From Pseudanabaena sp. Salubria-1 (GTDB taxonomy: Bacteria > Cyanobacteriota > Cyanobacteriia > Pseudanabaenales > Pseudanabaenaceae): a stretch of DNA of 64,000 nucleotides. Shown here one piece after another: positions 1 through 9,220 of this stretch. Within the stretch, counting starts at the first letter, position 1. Every line of letters starts with the position of its first letter. The stretch covers positions 1-64,000 of the forward strand of contig JALQCR010000012.1 of NCBI GenBank assembly GCA_023336205.1, written 5' to 3'. The position numbers and the translations under genes were made by a program. A model generated the notes under the pieces. The model did no database searches, was not told where the DNA came from, and saw only the letters and a program-made list of their open reading frames with translations.

Positions 1-156
1 ACCGGATTCTTTTATTAGGGCAAAACCCCATAAAAAATATTTCGTCGGGCGCGGCTGCGCCCCCCACTACTAATTGTTCAGTGGGATAGGAGCAAGATGA
101 AGATAGATATACTTTTTGAAATTGAAATGATAAACCAATAAAGAAATTAGAAAACT

Positions 157-981
157 ATGCAAAACCATAATTTTCAACAGGCGATCAAACGCAGTAAATT
201 GAGGTTATGGTTAGGGCGATGTTTCTACATTCTTAAGCGTCGATTTGAGTGGATTTTCTCTGACATCAAATTTGCTACAGAGATCCTACTCGATCGCTTA
301 CCTGCGCCAATATTTACCCATCAATCGATTCTACTGCGCCAATTAAAAGATGTGGAAATGTGGCTGCAATATAACAAAGTTACCAACTTGCGTCTAGCGA
401 TCGCGCAAATAGATGGATTGGTAATTCAGCCCAATCAGGTCTTTTCTTTTTGGTATATAGTGGGGAATCCAACTAAGCAAAGAGGCTTTAAATTGGGGAT
501 GGTTTTAGATAATGGCAAAGTTAGCACTGGTTATGGAGGGGGACTGTGCCAATTAGGAAATTTAATTTATTGGATGACTTTACATTCTCCTTTATCGATT
601 AAAGAACGCTGGCGGCATAGTTATGATGTTTTTCCTGATGTGAATCGGACATTGCCTTTTGGAAGTGGCGCAACATTGTCATATAACTATATCGATCTCC
701 AAATTGAGAATAAAACAAATCACCAATATCAGTTTTGTTTGTGGCTAACTAATGAACATCTATGTGGAGAAATCCGTTCTGATACTGAAAGTATCTATAG
801 GTACGAAATAATCGAGAAGAATCATCTGATCACTGGCCCAATCGCAGGACGATACATGCGGCAAAATCAGCTTTTTCGACAAATCTATGACTCAAGTACA
901 AATCAACTCCTAAATGAAGAGTTTGTTACAGAGAATTTCGCTTTAATGATGTATTCTCCACTCTTGAGCGCTGGGAAATAA
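157..981 (+). CDS. VanW family protein
   Basis: The 274-residue protein has the VanW core: a YGGGLCQLGN stretch near residue 128, followed by a segment containing RWRHSYDVFPD. VanW proteins occur in some vancomycin-resistance clusters and widely elsewhere; their biochemical role is not established. There is no clear signal peptide, although the N-terminal 50 residues are basic and hydrophobic. ATG start, no strong Shine-Dalgarno. It stands alone upstream of a pentapeptide gene. Family assignment is good, function unknown. Confidence 0.85.
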   Translation: MQNHNFQQAIKRSKLRLWLGRCFYILKRRFEWIFSDIKFATEILLDRLPAPIFTHQSILLRQLKDVEMWLQYNKVTNLRLAIAQIDGLVIQPNQVFSFWYIVGNPTKQRGFKLGMVLDNGKVSTGYGGGLCQLGNLIYWMTLHSPLSIKERWRHSYDVFPDVNRTLPFGSGATLSYNYIDLQIENKTNHQYQFCLWLTNEHLCGEIRSDTESIYRYEIIEKNHLITGPIAGRYMRQNQLFRQIYDSSTNQLLNEEFVTENFALMMYSPLLSAGK

Positions 982-1076
982 AGATTAACCTTTACGCTAT
1001 CCTAGACGATGCAGATCTCTTTGGAGTGACCGCAGGACAAAACTGGATTAAGAAAGGAAATAACTGGTATAGACAC

Positions 1077-1592
1077 ATGGCAAAAGTGAGTAGTGCTGAG
1101 CAATTATTAGAGCAATACAACCAAGGCGATCGCAACTTTGAAGGCTCTGACTTAGATGGAGCTAACTTAAGTGGATTAGTGTTAAAAGAGATTAATTTGA
1201 GTAGAGCTAGTCTCAGAAAAGCCGATCTTACAGGAGCGGATCTTAGCTCTGCACTTTTGTTTCAGGCAGATCTATCAACCGCAATTCTCAATAGAGTTGA
1301 GTTAAGTCGCGCAAATTTTACTGGTGCAAATCTTAGTCGCTCCCTTTTGACAGGTGCAAATCTTCATAAAACTATATTGCTTAAAGCTTCTTTAAATGGG
1401 GCAATTCTGTTAAATGCTAAGTTAACCCAAGCTAGACTTCGGGAAGCAGACTTAAGTGAAGCGAATCTAAACAGTGCAGATTTATCCGAAGCCGTAGCAA
1501 CAGAAGCAAAGTTTGTTGGGGCAAAATATAGCCTTAATACCAAATTCCCAGTGGGTTTCGATCCTATAGCTGAAGGTATGCAACCCGATTAG
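1077..1592 (+). CDS. pentapeptide-repeat protein
   Basis: Nearly the whole protein is A(D/N)LXX repeats such as GANLSG, KADLTG, GADLSS and EANLNS, which predict a right-handed quadrilateral beta-helix. I chose the ATG at 1077 ([11 protein letters not shown]) because repeats start soon after it; an in-frame GTG at 1026 would add 17 residues but has its GGAG directly against the codon. It ends 'PIAEGMQPD'. No signal peptide, so likely cytoplasmic. Role unknown. The 3' end overlaps the convergent transporter gene by 4 bp. Confidence 0.8.
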   Translation: MAKVSSAEQLLEQYNQGDRNFEGSDLDGANLSGLVLKEINLSRASLRKADLTGADLSSALLFQADLSTAILNRVELSRANFTGANLSRSLLTGANLHKTILLKASLNGAILLNAKLTQARLREADLSEANLNSADLSEAVATEAKFVGAKYSLNTKFPVGFDPIAEGMQPD

Positions 1593-2443
1593 GACTCTAT
1601 AATTTGTTGACGCGATCGCACTAACATTCCATGCTTCGGCGCAAAAATCATCGCCGTTAGAAATAATAAGGTTTGCAAAACGACGATGCAGCCGCCTGTA
1701 GAGCCATCAATGTGATAACTAATATAAGTTCCCATCACGCTGGAAAACATCCCCGATGCCATCGAAATCAACACCATGTGGTCAAAGCGATCGCTTAATA
1801 AATAGGCAGTTGCTCCAGGGGTAATCAGCATAGCTACGACTAAAATAATCCCTACTGTCTGAAGTCCTGCCACAGCTGTGAGTGATAACAAAGATAAGAG
1901 AATGTAATAGAGAAATGTAGTATTCAAACCGATTGAACGCGCATGGGTGACATCAAAGCAAAACAGGACTAAATCTTTGCGTAAAAGCGCGAGTGTTACT
2001 AAGGTAATGACGCTAATGATTACGGTTTGGAGGATATCGCTATCACCGATTCCGAGCACATTGCCAAAGAGAATATGACCTAAATCGACTGTGCTTTTAA
2101 CTTTAGAAACTAACACAATCCCGAAGGCAAATAGTCCTGTGAATACCAATCCAATGACTGTATCTTCTTTAATGCGGGTGTTGGATTTGATAAATCCGAT
2201 CGCAATTACCGAACCCACCCCAAACACAAATGCACCGATCGCAAAGGGAATATTCATCACATAGGCAAGTACGACCCCTGGGAGTACTGCATGGGAAACA
2301 GCATCTCCCATGAGCGCCCATCCCTTAAGGATCATGAAGCAAGATAGCGCTGAACAAACAATCCCGACCAAGGCACTCACCAAAATCGCTTTGACCATAA
2401 ACCCATATTGCAAGGGTGCTGTAAACCAATTCACTAATTCCAT
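1589..2443 (-). CDS. mntB: metal ABC transporter permease, MntB/ZnuB type
   Basis: Integral membrane subunit of an ABC-3 (zinc/manganese) importer, about eight hydrophobic segments, 284 residues. Family signs are [20 protein letters not shown] near the N-terminus and the [19 protein letters not shown] segment near the C-terminus. The start is the ATG at 2443 (MELVNW). The reading frame is open upstream into the ATPase gene only because a poly-G/poly-A tract at about 2480-2558 happens to lack stops; I do not regard the apparent 580-residue fusion as real. Downstream of the ATPase and binding-protein genes, it forms an mntCAB-like operon on the minus strand. Mn versus Zn is inferred from similarity of the binding protein to cyanobacterial MntC. 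Confidence 0.85.
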   Translation of the reverse strand: MELVNWFTAPLQYGFMVKAILVSALVGIVCSALSCFMILKGWALMGDAVSHAVLPGVVLAYVMNIPFAIGAFVFGVGSVIAIGFIKSNTRIKEDTVIGLVFTGLFAFGIVLVSKVKSTVDLGHILFGNVLGIGDSDILQTVIISVITLVTLALLRKDLVLFCFDVTHARSIGLNTTFLYYILLSLLSLTAVAGLQTVGIILVVAMLITPGATAYLLSDRFDHMVLISMASGMFSSVMGTYISYHIDGSTGGCIVVLQTLLFLTAMIFAPKHGMLVRSRQQIIES

Positions 2444-2479
2444 TTCGATTATTCCTGATAATTTCCCAACGTAAACTAC

Positions 2480-2558
2480 CCAATGTTGTGGGGGTGGGGG
2501 GGGCGGGCCCCCCCCACAAAAGGGTTTTTTTTTTTTTTTTTTGGGCAGAAAAAAAAAA
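2480..2558. other. low-complexity G/C and A/T homopolymer tract, probable assembly artefact
   Basis: A run of G7/C8 tracts, then T18 and A10 homopolymers, sits exactly at the end of the ABC ATPase gene. It encodes K6 and P6 runs and a proline-rich string in the other frame, and it replaces the normal end of the ATPase. Nothing of this kind occurs elsewhere in the window except at 4615-4740. It resembles gap-filling or low-quality read ends more than biology. Confidence 0.65.
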
Positions 2559-3271
2559 CCGCCAAAGGTGCGAGAAAGATTCTCTTCGGTAAATACTTCT
2601 GAAGTCTCGCCATAGGCGAGAATTGTGCGATTTATGAGAACTACTTGATCGCAAAATGTGGTGATCGAATCTAAGTCATGGGTGGAAATTAAAATCGTAT
2701 ATCCTGCGTCACGGAGTTCCATTAGCAGGTTAATCATCAGCTTCTCAGTCTTGACATCAACCCCCGCAAAGGGTTCATCTAGCAACAAAACCCTAGCTTG
2801 TTGTGCCAAAGCTCTAGCAAAGAATGTGCGTTTCTTTTGACCGCCTGATAGCTCACCGATTTGGCGATCGCGCATTTCCCACATTTCGACTCGCTCCAAG
2901 CTATCACGCACGGCTTGTTTATCTTGAACACTCGGAATGCGCAGGAAGTTCATGTAGCCATATCGTCCCATCATCACTACATCATGGACACTCACAGGGA
3001 AGTTCCAATCTACTTCTTCTGTTTGAGGTACATAGGCGACTAGATTATTTTTTTGGACAAGGCGAATTGGTAACCCGTTAATTAATACTCTTCCGCTTAC
3101 AGGTTTGACAAAGCCCATCACCGCTTTAAATAGCGTGGACTTACCTGCGCCATTCATGCCGACTAAGCCGCAGATTGTACCTGCTTTGAGTTGGAGTGAT
3201 GCACTATGTAAGGCAACTTTGCCATGATAGGCAACTGTTACATTCTCAATATCGATGCTAAATGTATTCAT
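2558..3271 (-). CDS. mntA: metal ABC transporter ATPase, MntA/ZnuC type (C-terminus disrupted)
   Basis: Nucleotide-binding subunit of the Mn/Zn importer. Walker A is GMNGAGKST (about residue 38), the Q-loop is [10 protein letters not shown], the signature is ELSGGQKKR, and Walker B is [11 protein letters not shown] followed by STHDLDS. The ATG at 3271 has a GGAG seven bases upstream; a longer reading from 3331 adds sequence translated from an upstream palindromic repeat and is unlikely. The protein matches the family up to RTFGG (about residue 238); beyond that the sequence runs into homopolymers, so the last 15-25 residues cannot be trusted. Confidence 0.8.
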
Positions 3272-3301
3272 AATTTTTCTCCATTGATCTTGATTTAGCT
3301 C

Positions 3302-3374
3302 GTAGGGTGCGTTAGCGAGCGTAACGCACATTTGCGATTATTAGGTGCGTTACGCTATTGCTAACGCACCCTAC
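3302..3374. repeat. palindromic intergenic repeat (GTAGGGTGCGTTAG type)
   Basis: Two arms, starting GTAGGGTGCGTTAG and ending CTAACGCACCCTAC, form a large imperfect hairpin between the binding-protein and ATPase genes. A related palindrome is present at 42483-42548. Such GTAGGGTGTGTTAG elements are dispersed in many cyanobacteria. Confidence 0.8.
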
Positions 3375-3393
3375 AGAACAAGAAATCTATTTA

Positions 3394-4191
3394 TTACTTT
3401 TGCAAGCCTTTGATTAATGTATTAACGTTGTATTCCAAGAGCTTGAGGTAGGTCGGGGTAAGTCCATCGGGAGGAGATAGGGAATCCACATAAAAGACAC
3501 CTCCATACTTTGCTCCAGTTTCTTTTACTACTTGTTGCATGGCTTTATCACTGACTGTACTTTCGCAAAATACGGTTGGGATCTTTTTTGCTTTTACTGT
3601 TTCAATTACTTTTTCTACTTGCTTAGGAGTGGCTTGCTGTTCGGCATTTACTGGCCAAATATAAACTTCCTTTAATCCATAATCACGGGCAAGATAGGAG
3701 AATGCGCCTTCACAACTGACGATGTAGCGCTGATCTGGAGGAATTGTCGAAATAGTTTGTTTGAGCTTGGTATCGATCGCTTGGATTTGCTGACTATAGG
3801 CTTTTGCGTTTGCGGCATAGGTTGCGGCATTGACAGGATCGGCTTTGCTCAGAGCTTTGCGTATATTTTCGACATAGATCAAGGCGTTTTGAGGCGACAT
3901 CCAAGCATGAGGATTAGGTTTACCTTGATAGGAGTCTTCGGCGATGTTGATGGGTTGAATGCCTTCGCTCAAAGTTAGGCGATCGACTTTAGGAAAACTA
4001 TTATAAAAGCGCTCGGCCCAGCGTTCCAAGTTCATGCCATTGTCAAGAATTAGATCGGCTGATTGACCGCGACGGAGGTCGCTGGGCGTAGGCTCATAGC
4101 CATGAATCTCAGCGCCCACCTTCGTAATTGACTCCACGTTCGCTTTATCACCTGCGACGTTTTGTGTCATGTCTGCAAGCACAGTAAACAA
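3394..4191 (-). CDS. mntC: Mn/Zn-binding lipoprotein of ABC transporter, MntC-like, N-terminus missing
   Basis: Cluster A-I solute-binding protein. Motifs: ADMTQNVAGD at the start, AEIHGYEPTPSD (metal-ligand His), KPNPHAWMSP (second His), and CEGAFSYLARDYGL. These match cyanobacterial MntC. About 50-60 residues that should hold the signal peptide and lipobox are missing: family similarity begins at FTVLADM and sequence upstream of about 4180 is unrelated. Either the gene is broken by an insertion/deletion or the assembly is chimeric here. Followed by the ATPase and permease genes. Confidence 0.8.
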   Translation of the reverse strand: MFTVLADMTQNVAGDKANVESITKVGAEIHGYEPTPSDLRRGQSADLILDNGMNLERWAERFYNSFPKVDRLTLSEGIQPINIAEDSYQGKPNPHAWMSPQNALIYVENIRKALSKADPVNAATYAANAKAYSQQIQAIDTKLKQTISTIPPDQRYIVSCEGAFSYLARDYGLKEVYIWPVNAEQQATPKQVEKVIETVKAKKIPTVFCESTVSDKAMQQVVKETGAKYGGVFYVDSLSPPDGLTPTYLKLLEYNVNTLIKGLQK

Positions 4192-4784
4192 GCACTTAGC
4201 TAGATGCCCCGCTTCTAGCTTCTCGCTGATTTTCTGCCACTGCGGGTCAGACTCAGGAAGCGGAAATGGCTTGTACTGGGTTTTTTAAAGAAGTCGGATC
4301 GGCTAAACTCATTTGGATGACCTCCGTGTGGTTCGGAACTCAAAGCAACGCACTTTGTAGTGCGTGAGACAACCCATGCGAAGGTCATTTTCTTTTGATA
4401 GCTATAGCCAGCCTCAAACGCCCAACTACTAGCAAACAAACGACTTAAAAGCTGGACAATCTCTTCGCTTGGGAGGGTCGAAAATCACGCCTTCAGCGTA
4501 GATTTTCGGGGAGGGTGCGTGCGCCGCAGAGGCGAGTCGGCAGCTACGAGATTCGCGCTTGGGTTAGTCGTTAGAGGCCCCCTCCCCGACTGAGCTGCCG
4601 CCAGTCGACCCGACCCCAGCGAGCCCCCCGGGGGGGTTGTAAAAAAACACCCAAACAAAGCGGGGGGGGGGCGGCAAAAAACACCGGAACCGGTGGTTTT
4701 TTGGGGGGGGGGGGGCGCGGGCGCCCCGAAGGGGCGCACTCTCACAACCTATTTAGGATTGCTATATAAATTCTTGTTTTAATC
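4192..4784. other. anomalous GC-rich segment without a credible gene
   Basis: This stretch holds no recognisable protein. From about 4480 it is much more GC-rich than its neighbours, and at 4615-4740 it breaks into runs of C and G (up to 14 G) and A. Two short minus-strand frames (4215-4439 and 4485-4745) are open but show no family features; the second is proline-rich because of the C/G runs. Segment 4480-4615 contains several short inverted repeats and might be a structured end of a mobile element. The join with mntC on one side and the SulP gene on the other may be artificial. Confidence 0.5.
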
Positions 4785-4793
4785 TTGAAAATT

Positions 4794-6989
4794 ATGCGTG
4801 TGTTTTCCGCGTCCTCCGTTGTTGCTAACGTGTCTGCTGGTATAACGACAGGATTGGTAAATCTTGTTTATGGGATTTCGTTTGCTGCGATAATTTTTTC
4901 TGGAGATCTCGCACGCTTTTTTCCTCAAGGCTTAAGTATTAGTTTAATTGGAGCAACAGTAACAGCAATTATTGTTGCTTGGCTGAGTTCGTTTCCTTTT
5001 GCTTTGGCTGGCTCTGATCCAAATTCTGCCGCTATTTTAGGGTTAGTTGCTGTAGAGATTGCACAATCACTTCCCAATGCTGAATCTGACGCATATCTAT
5101 ATCCAACTGTTTGGACTACGATTATTTTCAGTACATTAGCAACAGGTTTATTGTTATTTATTTTAGGCTGGTTTCGATTAGGAAGATGGGTAAGATTCAT
5201 TCCCTATCCAGTAATCGGTGGATTTCTAGCTGGAGCTGGTTGGTTAATTGCATCTAGTTCTTTCAAAGTAATGACAGGCTTTTCAGTCAGTTTAGAAACT
5301 CTACCAAAGTTTATCCAATTAGAAACTCTATCTCAGTGGTTATTAGGACTCCTATTTACAGTAGTTCTCTTATTTATGGTTGAACGCTATAAGTATTTTT
5401 GGGTTTTGCCTAGTCTTTTATTTGCTGGAACCGTTTGCTTTGATGGTATGTGGGGGCTGATTTATACATTTTCTGCTCAGCTTAACTCTCAAGATTATTT
5501 TTTTAAGCCTTTTCCACGAGAACAACTTTGGCAAGCTTGGCAATGGTCAACTTTTACCCATATAAATTGGTCCATCGTCATCAAGCAGAGTGTTACTGTA
5601 GCAGCGATGACAGTTATTGTCATGGTATCCATTCTTTTGAATGCCACTGGCATAGAGCTAGCTACTTCTAGAAGTATTGATTTAAATCGTGAGCTTCGCG
5701 CCAATGGGATCGCTAACTTGATTAATGGATTTTGTGGTGGTGGGATAAGCTATCTCTCAATTCACCGTAGTCTTCTTAATCAGCAAGCTGGGGCGACTAG
5801 TCCTCTTGCAGCAATTATCGCTGGTGGGTTTTGCGGAACAACGTTGATTTTTGGTTCTTCTTTTTTAGCCTATTTACCCAAGACAATTTTGGGCGGTTTG
5901 CTCTTATATCTTGGTTTGCGGTTGTTGATACGATGGGTTTACGAGGCTTGGTTCCAATTGCCGCTAGTAGATTATTTGCTCATTATTGTAATTTTAATAA
6001 TTATTGCAATTTGGGGATTTTTGGAGGGCGTAGGTGCGGGTATCTTAATTGCTTGCTTTTTCTTTATTTTTAATTATGGTCGAATTTCGGGCATCAAATA
6101 CACTTTGTCGGGCGCAACATATCGGAGTAATGTGCAGCGCTCTTTCCCGCAAAGAATGTGTTTACATGATGAAGCTGGCTGTATCTATATCCTTGTCCTG
6201 CATGGCTTTATATTTTTTGGTACGGCAAATGATTTACTTGACGAAATTAGCGATCGCCTCAACAATCCTGATTTAACCCAGTTACAATTTGTTGTTTTTG
6301 ATTTCCGTTTAGTCAATGGAATAGACTCTTCAGCAGTTCTCAGCTTTATGAAGCTAAAACAATTAGCAAAAAATCTACACTTAAATTTAGTATTTACACA
6401 ACTCCAACCAGCGATCGCAGAACAATTAAATCAAGGCGGATTAATTCTGGACAAGTCAAATATTTGCTTTGTGTTTGACGATTTAGATCGAGGGATTGAA
6501 TGGTGTGAAAATCGTGTTTTGGAAAACAAACACATGTATGATGATGAGTCTATTCCTTTTCAAGAACAACTTCAAGAATTCATTCCTGATGATGAATCGG
6601 TGATCAAGCTAATGGGTTATCTCGAAATGTTGGAGTTTCCTGAAGGAAAGTTTCTATTTCGTCAAGGTGATTTATCGAATGGGCTGTATTTTTTAGCTTC
6701 AGGTCAAGTCAGTGTAGTTCTTGAACTATCTAATGACCAAACAAAACGACTGCGAACATACAATCATGGAACGATCTTGGGAGAGATGGGCTTATATACT
6801 CATGCACCTCGTTCTGCGTCTGTTGTCGCCGATCGCTTGAGTCATCTCTATTATCTTTCGACGCAAGCCTTTGAAAAAATCGAAATTGAAGATCCTCAAT
6901 TGGCATCTTCAGTTCACAAGTTTATTGTGAGCTTATTAGTAGAACGATTGAAACGTTGTGAGAAGGAACTGAAAGATCTACTTCAATAA
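4794..6989 (+). CDS. SulP-type anion transporter with STAS and cyclic-nucleotide-binding domains
   Basis: Residues 1-430 form a SulP membrane domain, with the GSDPNSAAILG and YPVIGGFLAGAGWL regions. Residues about 460-555 form a STAS domain (VVFDFRLVNGIDSSAVLSF). Residues about 600-720 form a Crp-type cNMP domain (GNGLYFLASGQVSVVLE, GEMGLYTHAPRSASVVAD). The substrate could be sulfate or bicarbonate (BicA is a SulP protein); sequence alone does not decide. The cNMP domain suggests gating by cAMP/cGMP or another ligand. The start is the ATG at 4794; an in-frame TTG lies 9 bases upstream. Its upstream region is the suspect segment, so the promoter may be missing. Confidence 0.85.
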   Translation: MRVFSASSVVANVSAGITTGLVNLVYGISFAAIIFSGDLARFFPQGLSISLIGATVTAIIVAWLSSFPFALAGSDPNSAAILGLVAVEIAQSLPNAESDAYLYPTVWTTIIFSTLATGLLLFILGWFRLGRWVRFIPYPVIGGFLAGAGWLIASSSFKVMTGFSVSLETLPKFIQLETLSQWLLGLLFTVVLLFMVERYKYFWVLPSLLFAGTVCFDGMWGLIYTFSAQLNSQDYFFKPFPREQLWQAWQWSTFTHINWSIVIKQSVTVAAMTVIVMVSILLNATGIELATSRSIDLNRELRANGIANLINGFCGGGISYLSIHRSLLNQQAGATSPLAAIIAGGFCGTTLIFGSSFLAYLPKTILGGLLLYLGLRLLIRWVYEAWFQLPLVDYLLIIVILIIIAIWGFLEGVGAGILIACFFFIFNYGRISGIKYTLSGATYRSNVQRSFPQRMCLHDEAGCIYILVLHGFIFFGTANDLLDEISDRLNNPDLTQLQFVVFDFRLVNGIDSSAVLSFMKLKQLAKNLHLNLVFTQLQPAIAEQLNQGGLILDKSNICFVFDDLDRGIEWCENRVLENKHMYDDESIPFQEQLQEFIPDDESVIKLMGYLEMLEFPEGKFLFRQGDLSNGLYFLASGQVSVVLELSNDQTKRLRTYNHGTILGEMGLYTHAPRSASVVADRLSHLYYLSTQAFEKIEIEDPQLASSVHKFIVSLLVERLKRCEKELKDLLQ

Positions 6990-7031
6990 GAAAAAGTAAG
7001 ACTGAATAGTACTTTAGAAATTATAAAATAC

Positions 7032-7361
7032 TTAAGCAACGCCGTAGTTGGTGTAGGGGCGCTTGTATGGGGGATGTAAGCCTAACACAATATCAGAAGC
7101 TGGTACGCCTTTTTCAACTAGCTCTTGACCAAGATCGGCTTCGGTCATGTTGTGCTGAATCCAGATTTTGCTGTCTTTAATGTCTAAATGGATGTAACAG
7201 GCATAAATGCGGTTTAGCCCTTGCCAGCCAAGATCGAGTATTTGATAGTGATCGTGTTCGGTGTCAAAGATAAGTTGACATTCGATGTTTGGCTCGTTTG
7301 TGGTGGCATGAGCAATTAGTAATTCGCGAACAATTTGGCGATATTTGGCTATTTTTTCCAT
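7032..7361 (-). CDS. xisI: XisI family protein (fdxN element excision controlling factor-like)
   Basis: 109 residues ending HPPYKRPYTNYGVA, the typical XisI C-terminus, with the central DHYQILDLGWQGLNRIYACY segment. XisH and XisI were described as needed for excision of the Nostoc/Anabaena fdxN element, but the family is spread widely as xisHI pairs and its molecular role is unclear. No xisH lies upstream: that side is the DGR template repeat. I chose the ATG at 7361 (MEKIAKYRQIV); the longer frame to 7418 adds unrelated residues. It is therefore an orphan xisI directly beyond the retroelement. Confidence 0.85.
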   Translation of the reverse strand: MEKIAKYRQIVRELLIAHATTNEPNIECQLIFDTEHDHYQILDLGWQGLNRIYACYIHLDIKDSKIWIQHNMTEADLGQELVEKGVPASDIVLGLHPPYKRPYTNYGVA

Positions 7362-7530
7362 TTTAATAATTTGCTTTGAATTCAAAGAATCAGCTAATCT
7401 TTCGGTTGCCCTACTCAAATAACTGACTCAGTTTGATATTTGGATGCTGTCACCAACATCACAGGCACAAATCTGGACTGCCACCATGTACGCTCATTCC
7501 ATTCCCATGAAATGACTCTGACTATTGGTA
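7362..7530 (-). other. intergenic spacer downstream of the DGR template repeat
   Basis: 169 bp between TR and xisI with no gene. In the well-studied Bordetella phage DGR the templating RNA extends from TR into an adjacent spacer that folds and is required for cDNA priming. By analogy this stretch, read on the minus strand 3' of TR, is the candidate spacer of the DGR RNA. That is inference from position only; I have not folded it. Confidence 0.35.
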
Positions 7531-7678
7531 GTCCTCACGCCCAAAAACAAGAACACAGAAACTCAAACTACAACTCGAAAGCCGATATTGTTGTTGCGTT
7601 TGTCTGCATTGTTCCTATTGCGATTCGCTGAACGACAATTGATATCGTTGTTGTTCCACGAGCCACCACGAAGGGAGC
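7531..7678 (-). repeat. DGR template repeat (TR)
   Basis: 148 bp matching the 3' end of the caspase-FGE gene (9221-9368). On the minus strand it would read [15 protein letters not shown], then [12 protein letters not shown]: an asparagine-rich (AAY codon) template typical of DGRs. All but one of the 19 differences from VR fall at A of this strand; the 5' 20 bases and the 3' 60 or so bases are identical, the latter containing the presumptive initiation-of-mutagenic-homing region. It begins within the RT stop codon, so TR lies directly 3' of the RT gene. Confidence 0.95.
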
Positions 7679-8757
7679 TATGGATTTGCACCTTCTCTAG
7701 CAGCTTGAGTTAAATCAAGTCCACTAAATAACTGTTGCTGCAACTGCCATGTATTCCCATGTTGCAGATGTCCTTTCCATGCTTGGATAGAACTATAGAG
7801 TTTGATGGTACTACACTTCTGCGATTCTATTTTTTTTAGTAGATACTTTATACGTTTTCTGCCACGCCTCACATTTTTGGAAATTACAGATATACGATCG
7901 CGCAAGATCCGAAACCCGACGAAATTAGCTCCATATTGGGTTTCAAATAAGTGGGTTTTGGCAGGATGGAGCAGAAGTCTTATTTGGGAAAGATAGTTGT
8001 CTATTTCTAGATTTGCTGATTTGAGAAAGTCTTGATCGTCTGAAAAAAAGGCGAAATCATCAACATAACGCAGATATTTTTTAGCTTTAAGCTTTTCCTT
8101 GACGAAATGATCGAACTGACTAAGATAAATATTCGCAAAAAACTGGCTGGTGAGATTACCTAATGGCAAGCCTTTACGATGTGTGAGTGGAGCTAATAGA
8201 TCGTCTCCTGCGAAATAGTTTAGGACTGGTTCTTGAGAATTGCTGCGATCAATAATTAAATCAATTAGCCAGAGAGTATCAGGGCATTTAATTTTTTGAC
8301 GCATCATCTGTTTTAAAATTTCGTGGTCAATACTTGCGAAGTATTTTTTGATGTCGCATTGCAGAACGAAGCGACTAGAACGCGCAAATTGAGTGAATCG
8401 CATTAGGGCTTTATGAGTGCCTAATCCTAGACGATTGGCATAACAATCAGGAATAAAGGCTTTCTCAAATATAGGAGAAATGACATTACATAGTACGTGA
8501 TGTACTACTCTGTCGCGATACGGAGCTGCGGATATCTGACGAGGTTTTGGTTCGATGAGTTGAAATACTTTGTAATCACCTGTTTGATAGGTTTTGGTTT
8601 CTAACTCTTTTTGAAGATTGATTACTTCTATTTCTAAGTTGAAATTAAATTCTAAAACATTAGGACGAAATCGCTTGCCTCTTTGCGCTTTTCTTGTCGC
8701 TAACAAAATATTTTCAAAGGTAATAATTTCTTGCCAAAGATTGCCATATCGTTTCAT
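7678..8757 (-). CDS. DGR reverse transcriptase
   Basis: 359-residue reverse transcriptase. Fingers/palm motifs: [12 protein letters not shown] (catalytic Asp135), [10 protein letters not shown] at 196-205 and [11 protein letters not shown] (YVDD at 231-234). The GNLTSQ motif, with Gln where group II intron and retroviral enzymes carry Pro, is the hallmark of DGR enzymes. There is no maturase or endonuclease domain. With Avd it makes the adenine-mutagenised cDNA from TR RNA. Its start overlaps the avd stop by 4 bp (translational coupling) and its stop overlaps the TR edge. Confidence in family and role is high because TR and VR are both present. Confidence 0.95.
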   Translation of the reverse strand: MKRYGNLWQEIITFENILLATRKAQRGKRFRPNVLEFNFNLEIEVINLQKELETKTYQTGDYKVFQLIEPKPRQISAAPYRDRVVHHVLCNVISPIFEKAFIPDCYANRLGLGTHKALMRFTQFARSSRFVLQCDIKKYFASIDHEILKQMMRQKIKCPDTLWLIDLIIDRSNSQEPVLNYFAGDDLLAPLTHRKGLPLGNLTSQFFANIYLSQFDHFVKEKLKAKKYLRYVDDFAFFSDDQDFLKSANLEIDNYLSQIRLLLHPAKTHLFETQYGANFVGFRILRDRISVISKNVRRGRKRIKYLLKKIESQKCSTIKLYSSIQAWKGHLQHGNTWQLQQQLFSGLDLTQAAREGANP

Positions 8758-9116
8758 GCTGGTCTAATTTTGGGCTTTTGCTGTTGTTTTTGCTGCTTGA
8801 GCCAACCACCGATTTCATTGCCGATTTCATGTAATTGAGTGTTGATATGAATGTATCGGGCTTCTTCAACCAATTCAAAATCGAGTAGTAGTCTTGATTG
8901 ATGTCTGAGTACGGCTAATTTAGCATTGAGATTTTCAAGTAATAATACTTTGTCATTGGTATATCTTGCAATGATTAGATCTTCTAACAACTGATAGAGA
9001 AATAAGGTAATTCTGTCACCTAGTCCAAATTTATGATGCTTTGGCATTTTATTAATAATTGGAATATACCATTTGATTAGATCATAGGTTTTTTGAATGA
9101 CTGGAAGTTCATGCAT
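8754..9116 (-). CDS. avd: DGR accessory variability determinant (Avd), four-helix bundle
   Basis: 120 residues, helical and basic, of the bAvd/S23-ribosomal-like four-helix type: [35 protein letters not shown], then [20 protein letters not shown]. Avd forms a pentamer that binds the RT and the DGR RNA and is needed for mutagenic homing in phage BPP-1. It lies between the target gene and the RT gene and overlaps the RT start by 4 bp. The K/Q-rich tail (QQKQQQKPK) is typical. Assignment rests on fold-like features and position. Confidence 0.9.
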   Translation of the reverse strand: MHELPVIQKTYDLIKWYIPIINKMPKHHKFGLGDRITLFLYQLLEDLIIARYTNDKVLLLENLNAKLAVLRHQSRLLLDFELVEEARYIHINTQLHEIGNEIGGWLKQQKQQQKPKIRPA

Positions 9117-9143
9117 TTAATTTTCATGTTCGATTCTAGAAAT

Positions 9144-9165
9144 AAAAAAAAGCGCCTCTGGCGCT
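9144..9165 (-). terminator. intrinsic terminator or DGR hairpin after the target gene
   Basis: AGCGCC-TCT-GGCGCT stem-loop, followed on the minus strand by a run of T. It lies 56 bp beyond VR and before avd. It reads as a Rho-independent terminator for the target gene; some DGRs also need a small hairpin just downstream of VR for homing, so it may serve both functions. Confidence 0.65.
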
Positions 9166-9220
9166 AAAGAGCATATAATGAAGAGGGAAAAGAAAAAAGG
9201 GAAAGAGTGTAAAGAATTAA

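Noticed and set aside
1589..3331. A single 580-residue ATPase-permease fusion protein
   Set aside because: The two halves are joined only by homopolymer-coded K6/P6 sequence, and the permease half has its own ATG at 2443 where the family begins.
4485..4745. Proline/glycine-rich 86-residue ORF
   Set aside because: Its composition follows from C/G runs in a suspect segment; no family features, no Shine-Dalgarno.
7678..8757. Group II intron or retron reverse transcriptase
   Set aside because: The GNLTSQ motif, absence of maturase/endonuclease domains, adjacent Avd and the TR/VR pair point to a DGR.
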